Counted from the first letter of the stretch, positions 11,206-23,480 are shown. The stretch: 64,000 nucleotides of DNA from Asterochloris sp. CNOR1 (GCA_963969365.1 OZ017758.1:2294001-2358000); one strand, 5' to 3'. Notes: generated by a model from the sequence alone, not told the origin. Numbers and translations are program-made.

Positions 11206-12879
11206 TCAAGGGAGAATGGTGAGTGGCACGGCAGAGCTCTTGGCAAGGCGGGCACTGGTGCTGCCCAAGAACAGGTGCGAGATAATGCCCTTATCATGCC
11301 TGGATGCCACAATGAGGTCAGCCCCAGAAGACTCAGCAAAGTGGCTGATGGCATCTCCAATTGCGGACAGGTTGTCATCCTCACAGCCGATGACGCTCAC
11401 CTGCAACATGACGCAACATTGCCCACAATCTGGATGCTTGGTGCTCTGCAGCATCGCATAATCCAGGGCCACTCTACAGCCGGCCTGATACACGAGCACC
11501 TCACTTTGACATTCTTGACACCTGCCCTCTGACATATGGGCACCAGTTTCTCTTTCAGAAACGATGTTGCTCCCTCCATCTGCAAAGGAAAGGCACGCAC
11601 TTGGGCTATGTGCTTTGACATGGCAACAAAGCCTGCACTGCTGGGCCAGAGACCCAGGCAGGCAGTTGTACATATGAAGCTGAGCACAGGTGCAGGAAAT
11701 GTGGGGTGCACGGCTGGCCCCTGGCCCAGCCATAGATGCACATCCAGCACTGCTCATCAGGTAGCAGCTGTGGCAAGCAGGGAGGGCTCATAGGCCTGGT
11801 GGCCCTGGGACAACAGCACAGCATTGCCAGCCATCGGGGCGACAAGGGCAGCAGCAGTCTGCCTGGCGCCAATATGATGCAAGTGACAAACATGGCACTG
11901 AGCAGACAATGGCAGCTGCCCAGGGCACCTGCAACTGCAGAAGGGTCGCAAGCACCATGCAGCCAGGGCTGATATGACAGTGGCTGGCAACAGAGTGTGC
12001 CTGGCTGGCGCACTGGCTGTGAGCCATTGGGCAGCTGGCCCCAGCTTTCTGTGCACACTCCTCTGCACAATCACTTGGGGGCTGCATCTCACTAGCAGGT
12101 CCAGGGTGGTTATACCCACCCACTGAACCAGGTTGATCACTGAAGTTCCAAGAGGGCCCAGCTGGCAGTGACAGTGGCACCATAACAATTGGCATGAGGG
12201 CTGGTGGTGATGGGAGGTATCGGGAGAACTCACCTCACCCTCCTCCCCATCCATAGCTGCCTGGTCAGTCAGCTCTGCTGTCCCTGCATATTGCAAAGCC
12301 GGGAGCCCCGCTCCCAGAGGGGACGACGTGCACCAGCCAAAAGTTGTGTCTGCAGTGGGCACACTGGGTCTTCAGCTCCAGAGGAATCTGTCGGACAGCT
12401 AGATCTGGCAAGATCTTGCCAGGACTTGACAGGCAGCATCTTGCAGCGCAGACGCAGGGATCTCCTAGCCCTGGTGGAGGGTGCAGCGGGGGACAGTGGC
12501 GGTTCCCCGGCAGATGATGTTCTTGGCATGCAGGAGTTGCACACCGCCAAGGTGCAAAGATGGATCTTCGGACGGCAGGCATCTTTCACGCCAAGCAGAC
12601 AATCACCCTTCTGGTTGAATGTGGCCAGCGCCCACTCGACGCACTTGATGGCAGCCTGCTCTGCGTGGGCAGTGCACATGGTGAGCAGGCCTTGGGGGAG
12701 GGAAAAGAGATTTGCCTCTGATCACGGCAGCAATCAAGCATGCAATTGGCAGCACTCTGCAGGCCAGCTGTAGCCTGCCCACCCTGAGAGTCGTCACAAG
12801 CCACAAGGACCAGCTTGGAATGTTGTCTAGCAGTCTTGACGCCAGGGCCTGATGCTCCATTGGTCATGCCACCAGTCAT
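11206..12879 (-). CDS. Universal stress protein (UspA family), copy B
   Basis: Five minus-strand exons join in phase: 12783-12879, 12607-12660, 12234-12349, 11505-11579 and 11206-11400. They again total 537 nt and 178 residues, the same length as copy A. Shared signatures are KLVLVACDDS, CVEWALATFNQK, FLKEKLVPICQRAGVKN, VSVIGCEDDN, ADLIVASRHDKG and FLGSTSARLAKSSAVPLTIL. Exon three differs: one G is lost before the strand GLVHVVP and four bases are gained about 40 bp later. The frame is therefore restored, but some 16 codons are read in another frame (WCTSSPLGAG in place of the beta strand). The exon stays open and its GTGAGT donor is intact. It is either an altered but expressed protein or an early pseudogene. 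Confidence 0.75.
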
Positions 12880-12939
12880 AGTGTGAGTGCTGGATTGTTA
12901 CTTGTCTGGGAAAAGTGCACTTTATGAGGCAGATGAAAA

Positions 12940-12974
12940 GATTGGTCAGCCCTTGGACATTGATGTATATATAT
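12940..12974 (-). promoter_or_regulatory. Conserved CCAAT-containing block upstream of stress gene B
   Basis: This is the counterpart of the block at 10235-10270, again ending 61 bp from the chosen ATG. On the coding strand it has a TATATATA-like run followed by CCAAT. The conserved core exceeds what is seen in the flanking DNA, which suggests functional constraint or recent duplication. Confidence 0.45.
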
Positions 12975-14274
12975 TCCTTGGCATTGAAGAATATCTGCTG
13001 GCAAAAAAGACAGCAAGAAGAATAGGACTGTCACGGCTTGGGGGATAGCAGTGTGCCGACGCTGCCCTGGGCTTGGCTGACAGTGCTGTTCACAGAGGGG
13101 GGGGCTGTCAAGCGCACAGCGCGGAGGTGGCTCCCCAAGGGCAGCAGTCCGTGCTGCAGCCATCCAAGAGAGCCTCTCAGACACACAAGCGTGTCAGCAG
13201 CTCGCACCTTGCCAGGTCAGTCATCTCCTAAGTCTTTGAGCATCTCACCTTGCATCCACTGCGGCTCTCTCGTAAACAGGCATCAGCTCGTTCCTCTGTT
13301 GGGTGCTGTCACTGCAAAACAGGTACATGCATTGTGTCATTCAGATCATGCATGAAGCTGTGGGTGGTTTGCAGTCAAGCCTGGCCCAAAATACTGTCAC
13401 CGGCACAGCTCCAGGGATGCACCGATGCGCCACCAGGGTCCTGAAACAGCCAGCAAATCACAGCTGTCACTGGTGACAGCCTCAGCATCTGGCATGCATC
13501 AGCCAAGGGCCGCCTCGCGCTGGACTGTCAGGCAGGCACCCTTATGCACAGCTGACCTCATGCTCTTTTGCAGCCGAAGCTGCGATCTGCACCAGGCCTG
13601 CACCAGCATTGGCAGCTGCAAAGGATGTCGCTTCTGCAGGGGGCTCATGTGCCGGCACAGGGCAGAAGAGCCCTGTGAGTGGGGCTTGCTGATGTTGGCG
13701 ATGATGCCATTGGGGCAGCACTCTTGGTCTGGAAGGGGGCTTCCTCAGGTGACATGCAGTGGCATGGTGGCAATAAGACAGCATGCGAACACAGGCTCGG
13801 CTGCTACAACGTCTTCAGGCCCATGTCTCGCCATGTTTGGCTTCTCTGTATGGCATGACACAACATGAGGAGCGCTGGCCATGGCAGGCATCCTCAGGAA
13901 GGCATGAGGATTGCTTCCTGGCAGGGCAGCCTGGCCTGGGCAGGCTCAGGCTTGGCCTGCTGCAAGATACCTAAGAGTTATCGTGTGACACCATCACAAG
14001 GTTGGGGGGCGCTGGGTCCTATCAGGTGGTGGGTCTACCTTGGCTTCAGCGCCTGCAGCACCATTGAATGCGGCACCACTCGTTGCGACGCACAGTGCTT
14101 ACAGGGCAGCAAGGGGAGTGCTGCACGGCAGAAACTGACTTCAGGTAAGGAAGATTCAAAGTCAGTCAGATGTGGAACAAGTCATATGGTGGAGGTAGCA
14201 TAAGCTCATTGAAACAAAAGGAGGGGCAGAGTCAAAGTCCTTCAGACATGCCGGGACGACAGCTTCCAGCAGCA
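12975..14274. other. No gene recognised
   Basis: Open frames occur on both strands (plus around 13425-13868, minus around 13542-13784), but none has a recognisable motif or a matching exon chain. The segment separates the upstream side of stress gene B from the 3' end of the next minus-strand gene. Confidence 0.35.
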
Positions 14275-17158
14275 CTAGGTGAGCCCAGAGGTCTGCTGGA
14301 TCTTGGACACAAACTCTTCCAGCTGCCTCAGCGTGAGAGCGTCAGGGCCAGGGTACGGCAGCCCAGCAACCTGCAGCTCGTCTCCAAGGCTGACCTGCAT
14401 CAGCACACAGCTCCTTGGAGCTCTTCACTTTACGAAAGGCAGAAGGACTCCATCACTGCCACAGTCCATGTGTCATTTCAGCAGGCAGCTGCCAGATGTG
14501 GAGCTGCGCAGCGGGCAGTCACTCCAACATTGTGGCAGTGCAACTGCCAGCCCCAGCAGCTTGCTGCTACACTTGAGGCTGCACAGCAGGCGGCACCACC
14601 CCATCATTGCTGCAGGCCGAGTGGCCAGGCTCAGCAAGCAGCTGTCAGGCTCCTGTGCAGCTGCAGGGGCCACAAACTTGCGTCAATCAGACCAATCTGC
14701 ACTTGCAGCAGCGTTGGCAGGCGCGTGCATCCACAACAAAACCAATTCAGGAGTGTGCTTCAAAACCAACTCAGGCGCGTGCTCCCACAACAGATCACAA
14801 CTCAGGCACAACCTCCCACAAAAAAAGAACTCAGGCATGTGCTCTCACACCAGACATCACACAGGCGCATGCTCCCAAACACAACAGGAACCCATTGGCA
14901 GCCTCGCCCGCAGACTGCAGCAAGCAGAACCGCTCACCTGCAACTCATGCGCTGCCCTCTCCACCTGGACCGTGGCCACGACAAACTCCAGCGCCACTGT
15001 GACCACTGGCCTGAAGGCTGCCAGCCTGTCAGAGCCCTTGGCTGTCAGCAGCTGCTGCATGGCTACCAGCCGATCCAGCACCCTGCAAACAATCCCATGC
15101 TGCTGGCTTGGCAAAGAGGTTGACTTCACCAGTACACTGAGTCCATAGATGGCAAGGCTTCCAGTATGACGCACAGAACAGAACAGCTGCTGCATGGGCA
15201 CCTGCTGACCCATCACGCTGCAGCATTGCAGTGCTGTGACACCTGAGATGCATGGCAGGCCAGCCCCTGCTGTTCTGTTTGCATTTGCATATGCCAGAGC
15301 AGAGTGTGGCGGGCAACGTGCGCACTGGGCAACGTGACATCAAGACCTGCTGAAGCGGTCAACTGCCATCATGCCGCAGTATGATACAGTGCAGCATGCA
15401 AGAGGTGACAGGAGGGCAGTATACCAAACATAGGTGCACAGAACTGCTTTGTACTGGCAAGATCATGTTGCCCAGCGAGACAGTCATGACAACACCAGGA
15501 AGGAACACGGTCTAAAACCCACTTACGACAAGAATAAAGATTCAGGGATGCAGGAGCAGCTACACCAGCAGGAGGGCCCTGTGCCGACCTGCATGCAGGC
15601 ATGAATGGCCACTGAAAGCTAAATGGCAAAATCACCTCTGCCGTTCAAGCACTGTCGCAGCTGCCACCTCCCAGGCTCCCAGGGCTGTCTCAAACAGGTG
15701 GCTCATCTCGGGCGCTGTGTATTTGACCACCTGCAGGCCCAGCAGCCAGGTCAAAGTAGGCAGCACAAGCAAGTTGGCAAATATCAAAAGTGTTGCCCCT
15801 TTTATATGGCTGTCTTGCCTCAATGCAGCAGGGACACATTGCAGTTGAGGCACAGCAGCATCTTGGGCAGCATTCAACTTGAGAACTAGGGGAGCCAGCC
15901 AGCAATAGGCAGCGCAAGAGCGGTGCTGACCTGCGCACAGGCCCTGAACCCATCAACACTTAAGAGGTCAACAAAGGATGCTGCAAGTCAACAGCCCCGC
16001 TTTGGGCCATCTGTGGCGTTGCATTACTGGTATGGTCTGTAGCAGGGCCCATTTGGCTGACTCACCATGTCTAATTTAGCCATGACAGGCATCTGCAGGA
16101 GCATCCACACCCGCTCCAGTCTGGCCTGCAGCGACAGCCGATGGGCCTGGTGAGCACAGCATGTGGAGTGCTGTGCTTACGTCTGACACAGCTTCCCTTC
16201 TGCAGGGCCCATCAAAGCAGACATCTCAGGGGCCCAGGCAGCTGCATATTGGCAATGGTGTGGGACACAGCAACACTTGGCAGGACCTGCTTGGTTAATG
16301 CACAGACCGTCACAGCTGACTGCAGACCCTGCTCTAATCCTGCAGAAAGCTTTGTGCGCAGCGCAGATGGCTATCTCCAGCAGGCCGTCAGGCATGATCT
16401 GCTGGGAGGCAGGTTGTGTTTACCCACCTGCAGGAAGTCTGCGGGCGCCTCAAAGGGCGTGCCATGCAGGTCCACAAGGGCTGGGAGGACGGGCATGGGC
16501 ACATCCTCCAGCTCGGCTGGCGTGGGCAGGGGCAGCAGCCCCAGAGTGAGGCCAGCCAGGAAACCCTGCAGCGTCAGTAGTAGGGCTTGGTATGAAACAA
16601 GCTCAGCGGGGGCCTGCTTGTGCAGGGGCAGCCAGACAAGTGTGGGGCTGCCAGGAAGCGCCACACCAGCACCGAGGTGCCGCTTGGCATGGAGCAGCTG
16701 AGGTGTGGGCAGCGCAGAATCTCGAGGGCTGCGGCCTGTCAGGAGGCCCTCCAGCTTTGATCAAGGGGTGCATAGCGTCATCCATTGACTCCATGCAGGG
16801 CTGCTGCATGGTGTGGCAAAGGCGGGCAGGTACCCTGGCACAGCACCAGCTGTGCACACCATGCAGGCCTGCTGCATGCAGTAGCTGTGGCTGGCCGGCT
16901 GCTTGACATGGCACTCACTACACGTCTGGAAACAAGCGGCAGCTCCCTGCTGGACAAGTCATGCAATGTGTTGCACACATGCGACAGCAGCTGGGCTGGA
17001 CAAAGTACCTGAGTGCCAGGCCCATGCTTCAGGCCCGTGGCAGCCGCCTGGTCTTCCCTCCCAGCCTCCGAAGCTGCTGGGTCGCCCAGATGGGCACCCT
17101 CAGGGCCAGGCAGCCCCTCTGCTGTCGGCTGCTGGACCCCACCTATGAGCAGCTCACT
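14275..17158 (-). CDS. Uncharacterised helical protein, 3' exon group
   Basis: A series of minus-strand blocks looks like real exons. 17009-17158 (acidic, Gly/Pro-rich, ending GPGTQ) has a GTACTT donor. A block near 16920-16985 carries CNTLHDLSSRELPLVSR. One of about 16430-16700 carries AELVSYQALLLTLQGFLAGL and ends before GTGGGT. One near 16070-16140 carries ARLERVWMLLQMPVMAKLDM and ends GTGAGT. One near 15930-15980 carries FVDLLSVDGFRACAQ. One near 15640-15740 carries VVKYTAPEMSHLFETALGAW. Another of about 14930-15200 carries GIVCRVLDRLVAMQQLL. The last exon, 14275-14394, runs from a GATGCAG acceptor to TAG and contains DALTLRQLEEFVSKI. The composition suggests an all-helical protein. No family was recognised. 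It may continue the exon group at 18239-21928. Confidence 0.5.
14716..14880. repeat. Degenerate ~30-bp minisatellite
   Basis: The motif (T/A)CAGGCGCGTGCTCCCACA, with variants, recurs at about 14718, 14747, 14771, 14802, 14831 and 14861, giving spacings of 24-31 bp. It lies between exon-like blocks of the minus-strand gene and is probably intronic. The open plus-strand frames over it are a by-product of the repeat. Confidence 0.6.
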
Positions 17159-18238
17159 CTGGGTTGGCAGTTGCAGGCATTGCTTGCTGCCTGGCCTCCG
17201 GAGGTCACTACGTTAGGGGTGCTGCGGGGTTCTGCTCAATCAAGCGCAGACATGCATGCTACTGCTGCTGCTGTCGGTTGGCCATCATGGGGGCTTCCAG
17301 ATCTCCTCACACCATCATTGACAAGCAGGATGCAAGCACTGCGCCTGCAACGGTTGCTGTGCGGTGAAAGCATGTGCCAGGTGTTCAGACTGAGCCTGGC
17401 GCTTCATTGCATGCTGTCAGCTGTCACCCTAACATCAGAGAGGGCTGCAAGTGCACCAGACATGCTCACTTGCAGAGGTGGTGGCTGCACCGCGCCGGGC
17501 CCAGGGCATCTGGTGGGGCTGCAGCTGGCGCGGCCTGACGCCATCATCCCAAGTGGCATCTGGGTTGCTAGCCGCTACACCTGCGGGAAGCTGAATCCAT
17601 GAGCAGGTACAGAAAGGCAAGCCATGGCATCAGCACTTGGCAATGCGTACACAGGAGGAGTCCTGCTGCCAGGGAGCACTGCATATGTGAGCAGCTAATG
17701 GAGGGTTTGACGGGGTGTCCCAAGTCCAGCAGCCTGCCAGCAGAGCCTCTTGACCCACATCTCCTTGCACATGAAAAAGCTGACCGCAAGTCAACGTAAT
17801 CTGGGTCCTCAGCTCAGACAGGCATACCGAGAACAGCTTTGAAGGTGAAAAGGCAGCGGTGACCCATGTGTACCTCACATTATACATTGCACTGTTGCAC
17901 CCTGCTCAACTTTCCTCCAGGCAGGCAGCGCCACACCTACTGGACCTGATCCCTCTGCTTGGCAGGTGACTGGAACCCCCCAGCATAAGGCTGCCCACAC
18001 TATGTTCCATTGCCCTGCCTAACCTGGCGGCTCCTGCCCCTGCAGGGATGCTCTTGTCAGGCCGGCATTTAGAGCTGCCTGAACCTCCTTGAAACTCTCT
18101 CCATGACTGCCACGCCCCCCCACCTCCCCTCATGCCTAGAACTCCTTGAAACTCTCCATGACTGCCATGCCCCCCACCTGCCCCCCCACCCATGCCACTC
18201 CTAAGGCTGCCCACACCATTGCTCGCCCCCTGCCTCAC
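17159..18238. other. No firm exon; Gly-rich frame and repeats
   Basis: Plus-strand frames around 17200-17600 and minus-strand frames around 17630-17890 are open but show no family. A minus-strand Gly-rich frame at about 17950-18230 is produced by a pyrimidine-rich duplicated stretch. If the two exon groups on either side form one gene, this is a long intron. Confidence 0.3.
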
Positions 18239-18265
18239 CTGGCGGCTGACTCTGCAGGGACTCTT
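17987..18265. repeat. Duplicated exon edge with donor site
   Basis: AAGGCTGCCCACAC followed by CTGCC, ACCTGGCGGCT and TGCAGGGA occurs at 17987 and at 18203, 216 bp apart. The right-hand copy spans the exon edge at 18239 with donor CCGCCAG|GTGAGG on the minus strand. The left-hand copy keeps CCGCCAG|GTTAGG. A second short duplication, CTCCTTGAAACTCTC-like followed by CATGACTGCCA, lies within it at about 18089 and 18148. Confidence 0.65.
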
Positions 18266-21200
18266 CCGCCATCTGGGCATCGAGGGCCGCCTGGAAGTCC
18301 CCGCTGTCCTCCACGTCCCCCTCTCCAGGTGCCAGTGAGATGCTGCGGTCTGCAGCTGCCAGCTGCTGCCGCCGCTGGGCCGCTGCGGCTGCGCCATGCA
18401 GCGTCCGGAAGCGCGCCATGGTCGCCCTGTTCTGGGCACGGATCTTGCCCCGCGCGACCCTGCAGAGAGGCATCCAAGAGCCTGTCCCATGGAGCCCGGC
18501 AAGCCATGCGCAGCCAAGGCTGAGCAGAGAGGCAGTGGCCACCCTGTCTGACATTGGCAGCACAAAAGAGTGGGACCTGAGAACATCCTGCGGAGCAGTT
18601 CCCTCATGCTCAGGATCTGCACCCTGCCCACTAAGAGGCCACGAGGGGCGATGATTGGAGTCTCCTCAGCTCCCTCTGCCTAGCAGCTTCACCTGATGGC
18701 ATCCAGCTTGCAGTCTGCAGCCTCGATGCGGTCGTGCACAGCTGCCAGCAGGGCTTGGCCTGTCTCCATCAGCAAGGGTGTGGACCTGCAGGCACATCAC
18801 AGCAGCATCCTCAGGTTTTGCAGATACCGGAGCAAGGTCAAAGTCAGGCAGCAGTGGCTAGTTTCAGATTGAGTGATACTGAAGCACATGGCTGTTGCTT
18901 GCAGGGCGCCTTCCTGCATGCAAATAAGAGCTTGGCTGGCAGGCACGGTGCTGTGCTGCTAGCAGGACCTGCAACCACACGCAAAGCTCCCTGCTGCAGG
19001 CAGCCCTTGTAGGCAGCAAGAGCAGTCCAGCACCTGCCTGCTGGCCGACTCTTGCGCTCCCCCAGAGCCTGCATCTCCTTTGCCAACCTGCAGCCTGCAA
19101 CAGCAGGGCATCCACCAATATGCTGACCCAGCCTTGTCCTGGCCTCCTTGCCTCCGCCATGCAGTCAACACCACACCACTGAGGCAGCCCACATCAGCAC
19201 AGTCACGGTTCCTGCCTGTCTGCAGGACCAGTCTTTGTTGCCCCCCCTGCCTCTGCCTCCTCGCCCACAAGCTTAGCCACGAGAGCCTGCAGCGCCTGGG
19301 GGTTGCTGGCATCAATCCCGATGCTGGCCAGCAGCGTCCGCCGCTCTCTCTGCACCCGGCGCTTGTAATCGCGCAGCTTGTCCGCCTGCAGTTGGTTGGT
19401 GGGTGGAGGTTGGAGATAGACACAGCAGCTGCTGTCCATGCCAGCCACAGACGAGCAGCTGCTGCAACAGGAGATAAGAGGTTTGAGGAGCATGGGAACA
19501 GCTTTCAGGCAAAGCTGCCTGCAGGGTTCAGCTTTTAGGATCTAGGGTCACCCAGGAATGGGGATATGCAATCCCCTCCCAAATGCTGCTCCTGCTGCTT
19601 GGGTGACTCGATGGCAGCCTGAAGACCAATAAGCTGCTCCAGCAGTGGCTGATGCTGTTCAAGGCCTTGCTGTCAGGCGGATGTGATCAACGCAGGTTGT
19701 GTCATGTGCCTGCAGAGCACCTGGCAGCTGATGACGAGGGGCTTCTGCAGCTTTGCGGCAATCCGTGGTAACTAATGGGACACCGTCTGCCTGCAGGCTG
19801 AGGTTTTCAATGCTGCATTTGTTGTATCAAGCATGGCCTGAGCCCACATCAGGGAGCTGCAGCAGGCTCCTGTCTGAGCCAGAGCCACTCCTCCTCACAT
19901 GAGTCCTGTCAGCCGTGTTGCTTGCACTGTGATCAAGTGGCACGATATCGTACCCCGCCCTGCAGGCAGCGCACCTGAATCTCTGCCATCTGCTGCTGCC
20001 GCAGCTGCTTGACCTCTGAGGCAGCCACTGGGTCCACTGCAGCGCCTGTGGCTGCACAGGCTGCAGCTGTGGCAGCCAGGGCTGCATCCAGCCTGGCCGT
20101 GCTGCCCGCAGAGCTCCCTGCGCTGTCCAGGCGCCCGTGCAGGGCACCCCTGCGGGTCAGCATGCTGCCTGCTGAGCCTGCCAGCAGGCCGCCCAAGTCT
20201 GCATACAGCTTCTCCAGGCGCCCCTCTAAAGAGCCTCCCTTGGCAGAGGTCCTGCGCTCCTGCAGCAACCATGAGGGAATTGTTGCTGCACGCCGCAGTC
20301 CGTGGCATGGCCGAAGTCACCCTGGCATGTCCGCTGTAGCACTTGTCCTGCACTCCTGCTGCACAGCCTGGGTCACAGGCTGCACAGCCTGGGTCACAGG
20401 CTGCCCAGCCTGTGCCAGAAATGACTAGACTGGCCAGCATCCAGCGCCTGTCCGTTGCAGCAGCACCGCGCTGCAGTGGCCACAGCACGCATACCACCAG
20501 TGCTAGCAGAAGCTGTGCCGGACATGCTCATTGCAGCAGCACCACGCTTTGCAGCAACCACAGCAGGCATGCCACTCCCTCGAAACACTTTGGCAAAACC
20601 TGGCGTGCATGAATACCTCCTTTCACACTGCCTGACCTGGGCCATGTGGCTGACAGCCGTACTAAGAGCCGAGGGCTGCATGCTCTTCCACAGCTGCACC
20701 CGGCGCCTGGACTTGCTCCTCACATCATTTGCACGGCCGTCAAACACACCCCTGCACAGTTTGCTGCACCACTGGTCTGTCTGGCAGGGACCACCTGCTA
20801 GGGTGCACATGCATCAGCCCGAATGCAGGGACTGGAGCTGCAGCTCGATGTTGCTGGGGCGTGGCGACTTGTGCAGCTCAATGGCTTTGAGAATAGCAGG
20901 TGGCATCCAGTACAGACAGGCTACGGCGTTCCTCGCCTGGCCTCAAGTGCTTGGTGCGCTCTGCGGGTGCCCTGCTGGCAGGTCTTGGCAGCGCCCTCCA
21001 TGCGCGCCAGCAGAGCTGGGTCCCTGTGAGCCATTGTCCTTCTTGCCTCAGCCAGGCAGGGTGCCTGCCCCATCTGGGGCAGGGGCAAGGCTGGTCAGCA
21101 AGAAGAAGAAGATCAAATGAATAAGAGAGGATGGCCGGCATTGGCATGCGGGGCAGTGTAGGCTGGCAGCTGTGCTGCTTGAAAGCAGTGCTGAATGGGA

Positions 21201-21928
21201 CAAGCGCTGAGGGCAGAGGCAGCACCCCACTTAGGGAAGGCTGGAATGCAGCAATTTCTGGCTTGCTGCAGGTCAGAGGTGCCACTGCAGCGGCCCTGGG
21301 CAGCATTGTACAGGGACAGGCTTGGCCTGCGACCGCAGGCGTGGGGGTAGGTGGATCCTTGCCTGGATCAAGTTCAAATTGAAGCGTCGTCGGACCTGCT
21401 CCGCCCCCACCTCCTTGTAGCTGCCGTCAATCCTTGAGCGCAGACCTGTAAAGCTGGGACTCGGCATCAGCAGTGCTGTGCCCTCCATGCCAGGGTCAGA
21501 CAGACTGTGTCGGCTGCATGTTTGCTGCATCAACCGTCTTACAGTCACAGTGTCAGACAGACTCTTGCGGCTGCATGTTTGCTGCATCAACCGTCTTACA
21601 GTCACAGTGTCAGACAGACTCTTGCGGCTGCATGTTTGCTGCATCAACCGTCTTACAGTCACAGTGGGAGCTTGCCACACGCCTACCAGACAGTCCCTCA
21701 GATACATCAGCAGCACTGCATCTAGTGTTGATATTTCACATGCCACAGCGGCTGCATGTGTGCTGCACAACAAGCTCACAAAGCTGCTGTTGAAGCCGGC
21801 CACTTGCCTGCTAGCGTCCATCCTGGAGAGCTCATGTAGTCGTTTGTGTGCTCAGACAGATGATCCTTTCGCAGCTGCTCCAGGGTGACCACAGGCGCCA
21901 GCTCTGAGGGGGTGCGCGTGTCCTGCAT
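18239..21928 (-). CDS. Uncharacterised coiled-coil protein, 5' exon group
   Basis: The gene probably starts at ATG 21928. Exon one (21808-21928) encodes MQDTRTPSELAPVV and LRKDHLSEHTNDYMS and ends at a GC donor, AG|GCAAGT. Exon two (21363-21445) joins in phase, carries LRSRIDGSYKEV and QVRRRFNLNLIQ, and ends at another GC donor. Later blocks are strongly helical and charged: about 20670-20740 (NDVRSKSRRRVQLWKSM), 19990-20260 (Ala-rich with SEVKQLRQQQMAEIQ), 19240-19390 (KLRDYKRRVQRERRTLLASI), 19040-19085 (LAKEMQALGERKSR), 18693-18785 (AVHDRIEAADCKLDAIR) and 18239-18459 (KIRAQNRATMARFRTL, ending GTGAGG). These look like coiled-coil segments. No family was recognised. Some intermediate joins do not close in phase in this reading, so exons are missing or misplaced. 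It may continue into the exons at 14275-17158. Confidence 0.5.
21495..21665. repeat. Three tandem 57-bp units
   Basis: Three head-to-tail units begin at 21495, 21552 and 21609 with GTCAGACAGACT and share GGCTGCATGTTTGCTGCATC. Units two and three are essentially identical; unit one differs by a few bases. Because 57 is a multiple of three, several frames on both strands stay open and repeat a 19-residue pattern. The array lies inside the proposed first intron of the minus-strand coiled-coil gene (21446-21807). A weaker partial copy of the core lies near 21745. Confidence 0.9.
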
Positions 21929-22612
21929 GCCCAGACATGTCTCTGGCAGCCAAAATTGAGGGAAGGGCAGTCGCAGACTGAACTACGTGAAGACCTGCCT
22001 GGGCAGCAACTCGGGCCCTCTCCCACGTCCATTTCTGCCCCTGGTCTGCCTCTGAGAAGGCCAAAGAGGCCATCATGCCATTGCTCGACCTCATTTCTAC
22101 TCAACACAAGCCTGCATGCAAGCTCTTGTGCAACTAGCCATGTGAAATCCAAGTTCCTGCAATGCATACACAGGCTTAAGTCTGTGCAATTGCTGAGCAT
22201 TTCATAGGCACAACTCAGGATAGGTCATGTCACAGGCCATGTGACACCCTGCAACGACCTAAGCCTTAATCTGAACACCACATGTTGAAGCTGCAGATGA
22301 GAGTCCTGATTGGGCGAGGTCGTGCCCAGCAACGTCGGCATTGTTACTGAATTAACTCAGGCTACTTCTGTGGGGGCTCATCTCAGAGGTGATAAACAAC
22401 ACTCAGCTGGAATGCAGATTCTGGTACTCACAGAAGTCGGCTGCTCGAACAAATCCACCGCCGCCTTCAAAGCTCGTGTGGGGAGACACAGACACTGAAG
22501 CCGTTGCACTCAACTGCCGCACTGAGCTTTCCAGCATGGATCACTCATCCTCCTTGAGGGTCAGTGCCACCCTCAGGCCCACACGATGGATAAGAGTGCG
22601 GTTCATGCAAAA
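21929..22612. other. No gene recognised
   Basis: A minus-strand frame around 21960-22200 (RLVLSRNEVEQWHDGL) could be a 5' exon of the gene starting at 21928, but no splice site supports it. The right end of this segment is unique DNA that stops at the left boundary of the first duplicated block. Confidence 0.3.
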
Positions 22613-23480
22613 TGGGTACCTCACGGTGCCTTCTGTCCTGGCCCAATCTATGTCCAACATGCAAAGCTCTCAGGCACCAGTTCTGGGTGGAGGCTGCATG
22701 TGTCAGTGTATAGACCTCATGCAGACCACACAATAGATGCTACGGCGGAGGGCGCCCCAGTGCAGTCACCTGAGTCTGCAGCTCGCAGATACACTAAAGC
22801 AGATGCTGGGACTGCGCAAGGGCCCCACACCTGCTCTGGAGCACTGGCGCTTGCATGCAAAGCGCAAATTATGCCAGAGGAGGTTGGCTGCACAGGCATA
22901 GAGGCCAAGCCCAAGCTCTGTACCTGACCATGATGTTGGGAGCGCGAAGGTGCACTATGTCAGCATTGAGTCGTGCTGCGTTAGGTGCTGGGTGCGAGTA
23001 AGCAGGCACCTTGCAGGTACACGCTTGGACAGGGTCAAGCGTGGCCCCCTGTCATTGGTCCATGTCTGCATGCTGTGCCTGAGCATTCACATAGCAGCAA
23101 GACATGCTTCGATCTCAGAATGGCTTGTTGTCTACTCTGCATGCAGTGTTAGGCTAATCACTCGTGGCAGAAGTAGTGTTGCTTCTTGTGCTTGCCGGCA
23201 GCAAGAGCTGGCCCAAGGTTTGGCTCTCAACATGAGGTGAAACAAAGGAATGGTCTCGAGATCTCACCTCCCAGACATGTTGAAAGGTGCCCAGAGTGCA
23301 AAGTGGAGCTCAAGGCAGTCAACCAGCATCCCACACAGTGGGACCTGAGCCAAGGAAGGCTTTTTCCCATCCAGCAGTGATTTAAGGTGGTAATGCTCAC
23401 GGTCAGCTTGTGCACAGGCGCCCAAGACTGCCCTCATCAAGCATGTCTCTGCTGCGGCACAAATGTTCAACAGCCAGAAT

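Noticed and set aside
14170-15148. Two long overlapping plus-strand frames
   Set aside because: They overlap each other and the ~30-bp minisatellite, have Gln/His/Cys-rich composition and no splice sites. The minus strand carries the more convincing exons here.
17013-17602. Plus-strand frames over 17.0-17.6 kb
   Set aside because: The minus strand at 17009-17158 has an exon with an acceptor, a GTACTT donor and a balanced composition. The plus frames lack splice sites and motifs.
22950-23240. Plus-strand Cys-rich frame, present in both duplicated copies
   Set aside because: It exists twice only because the block is duplicated. It has no motif and sits just beyond the stop of the minus-strand kinase gene.
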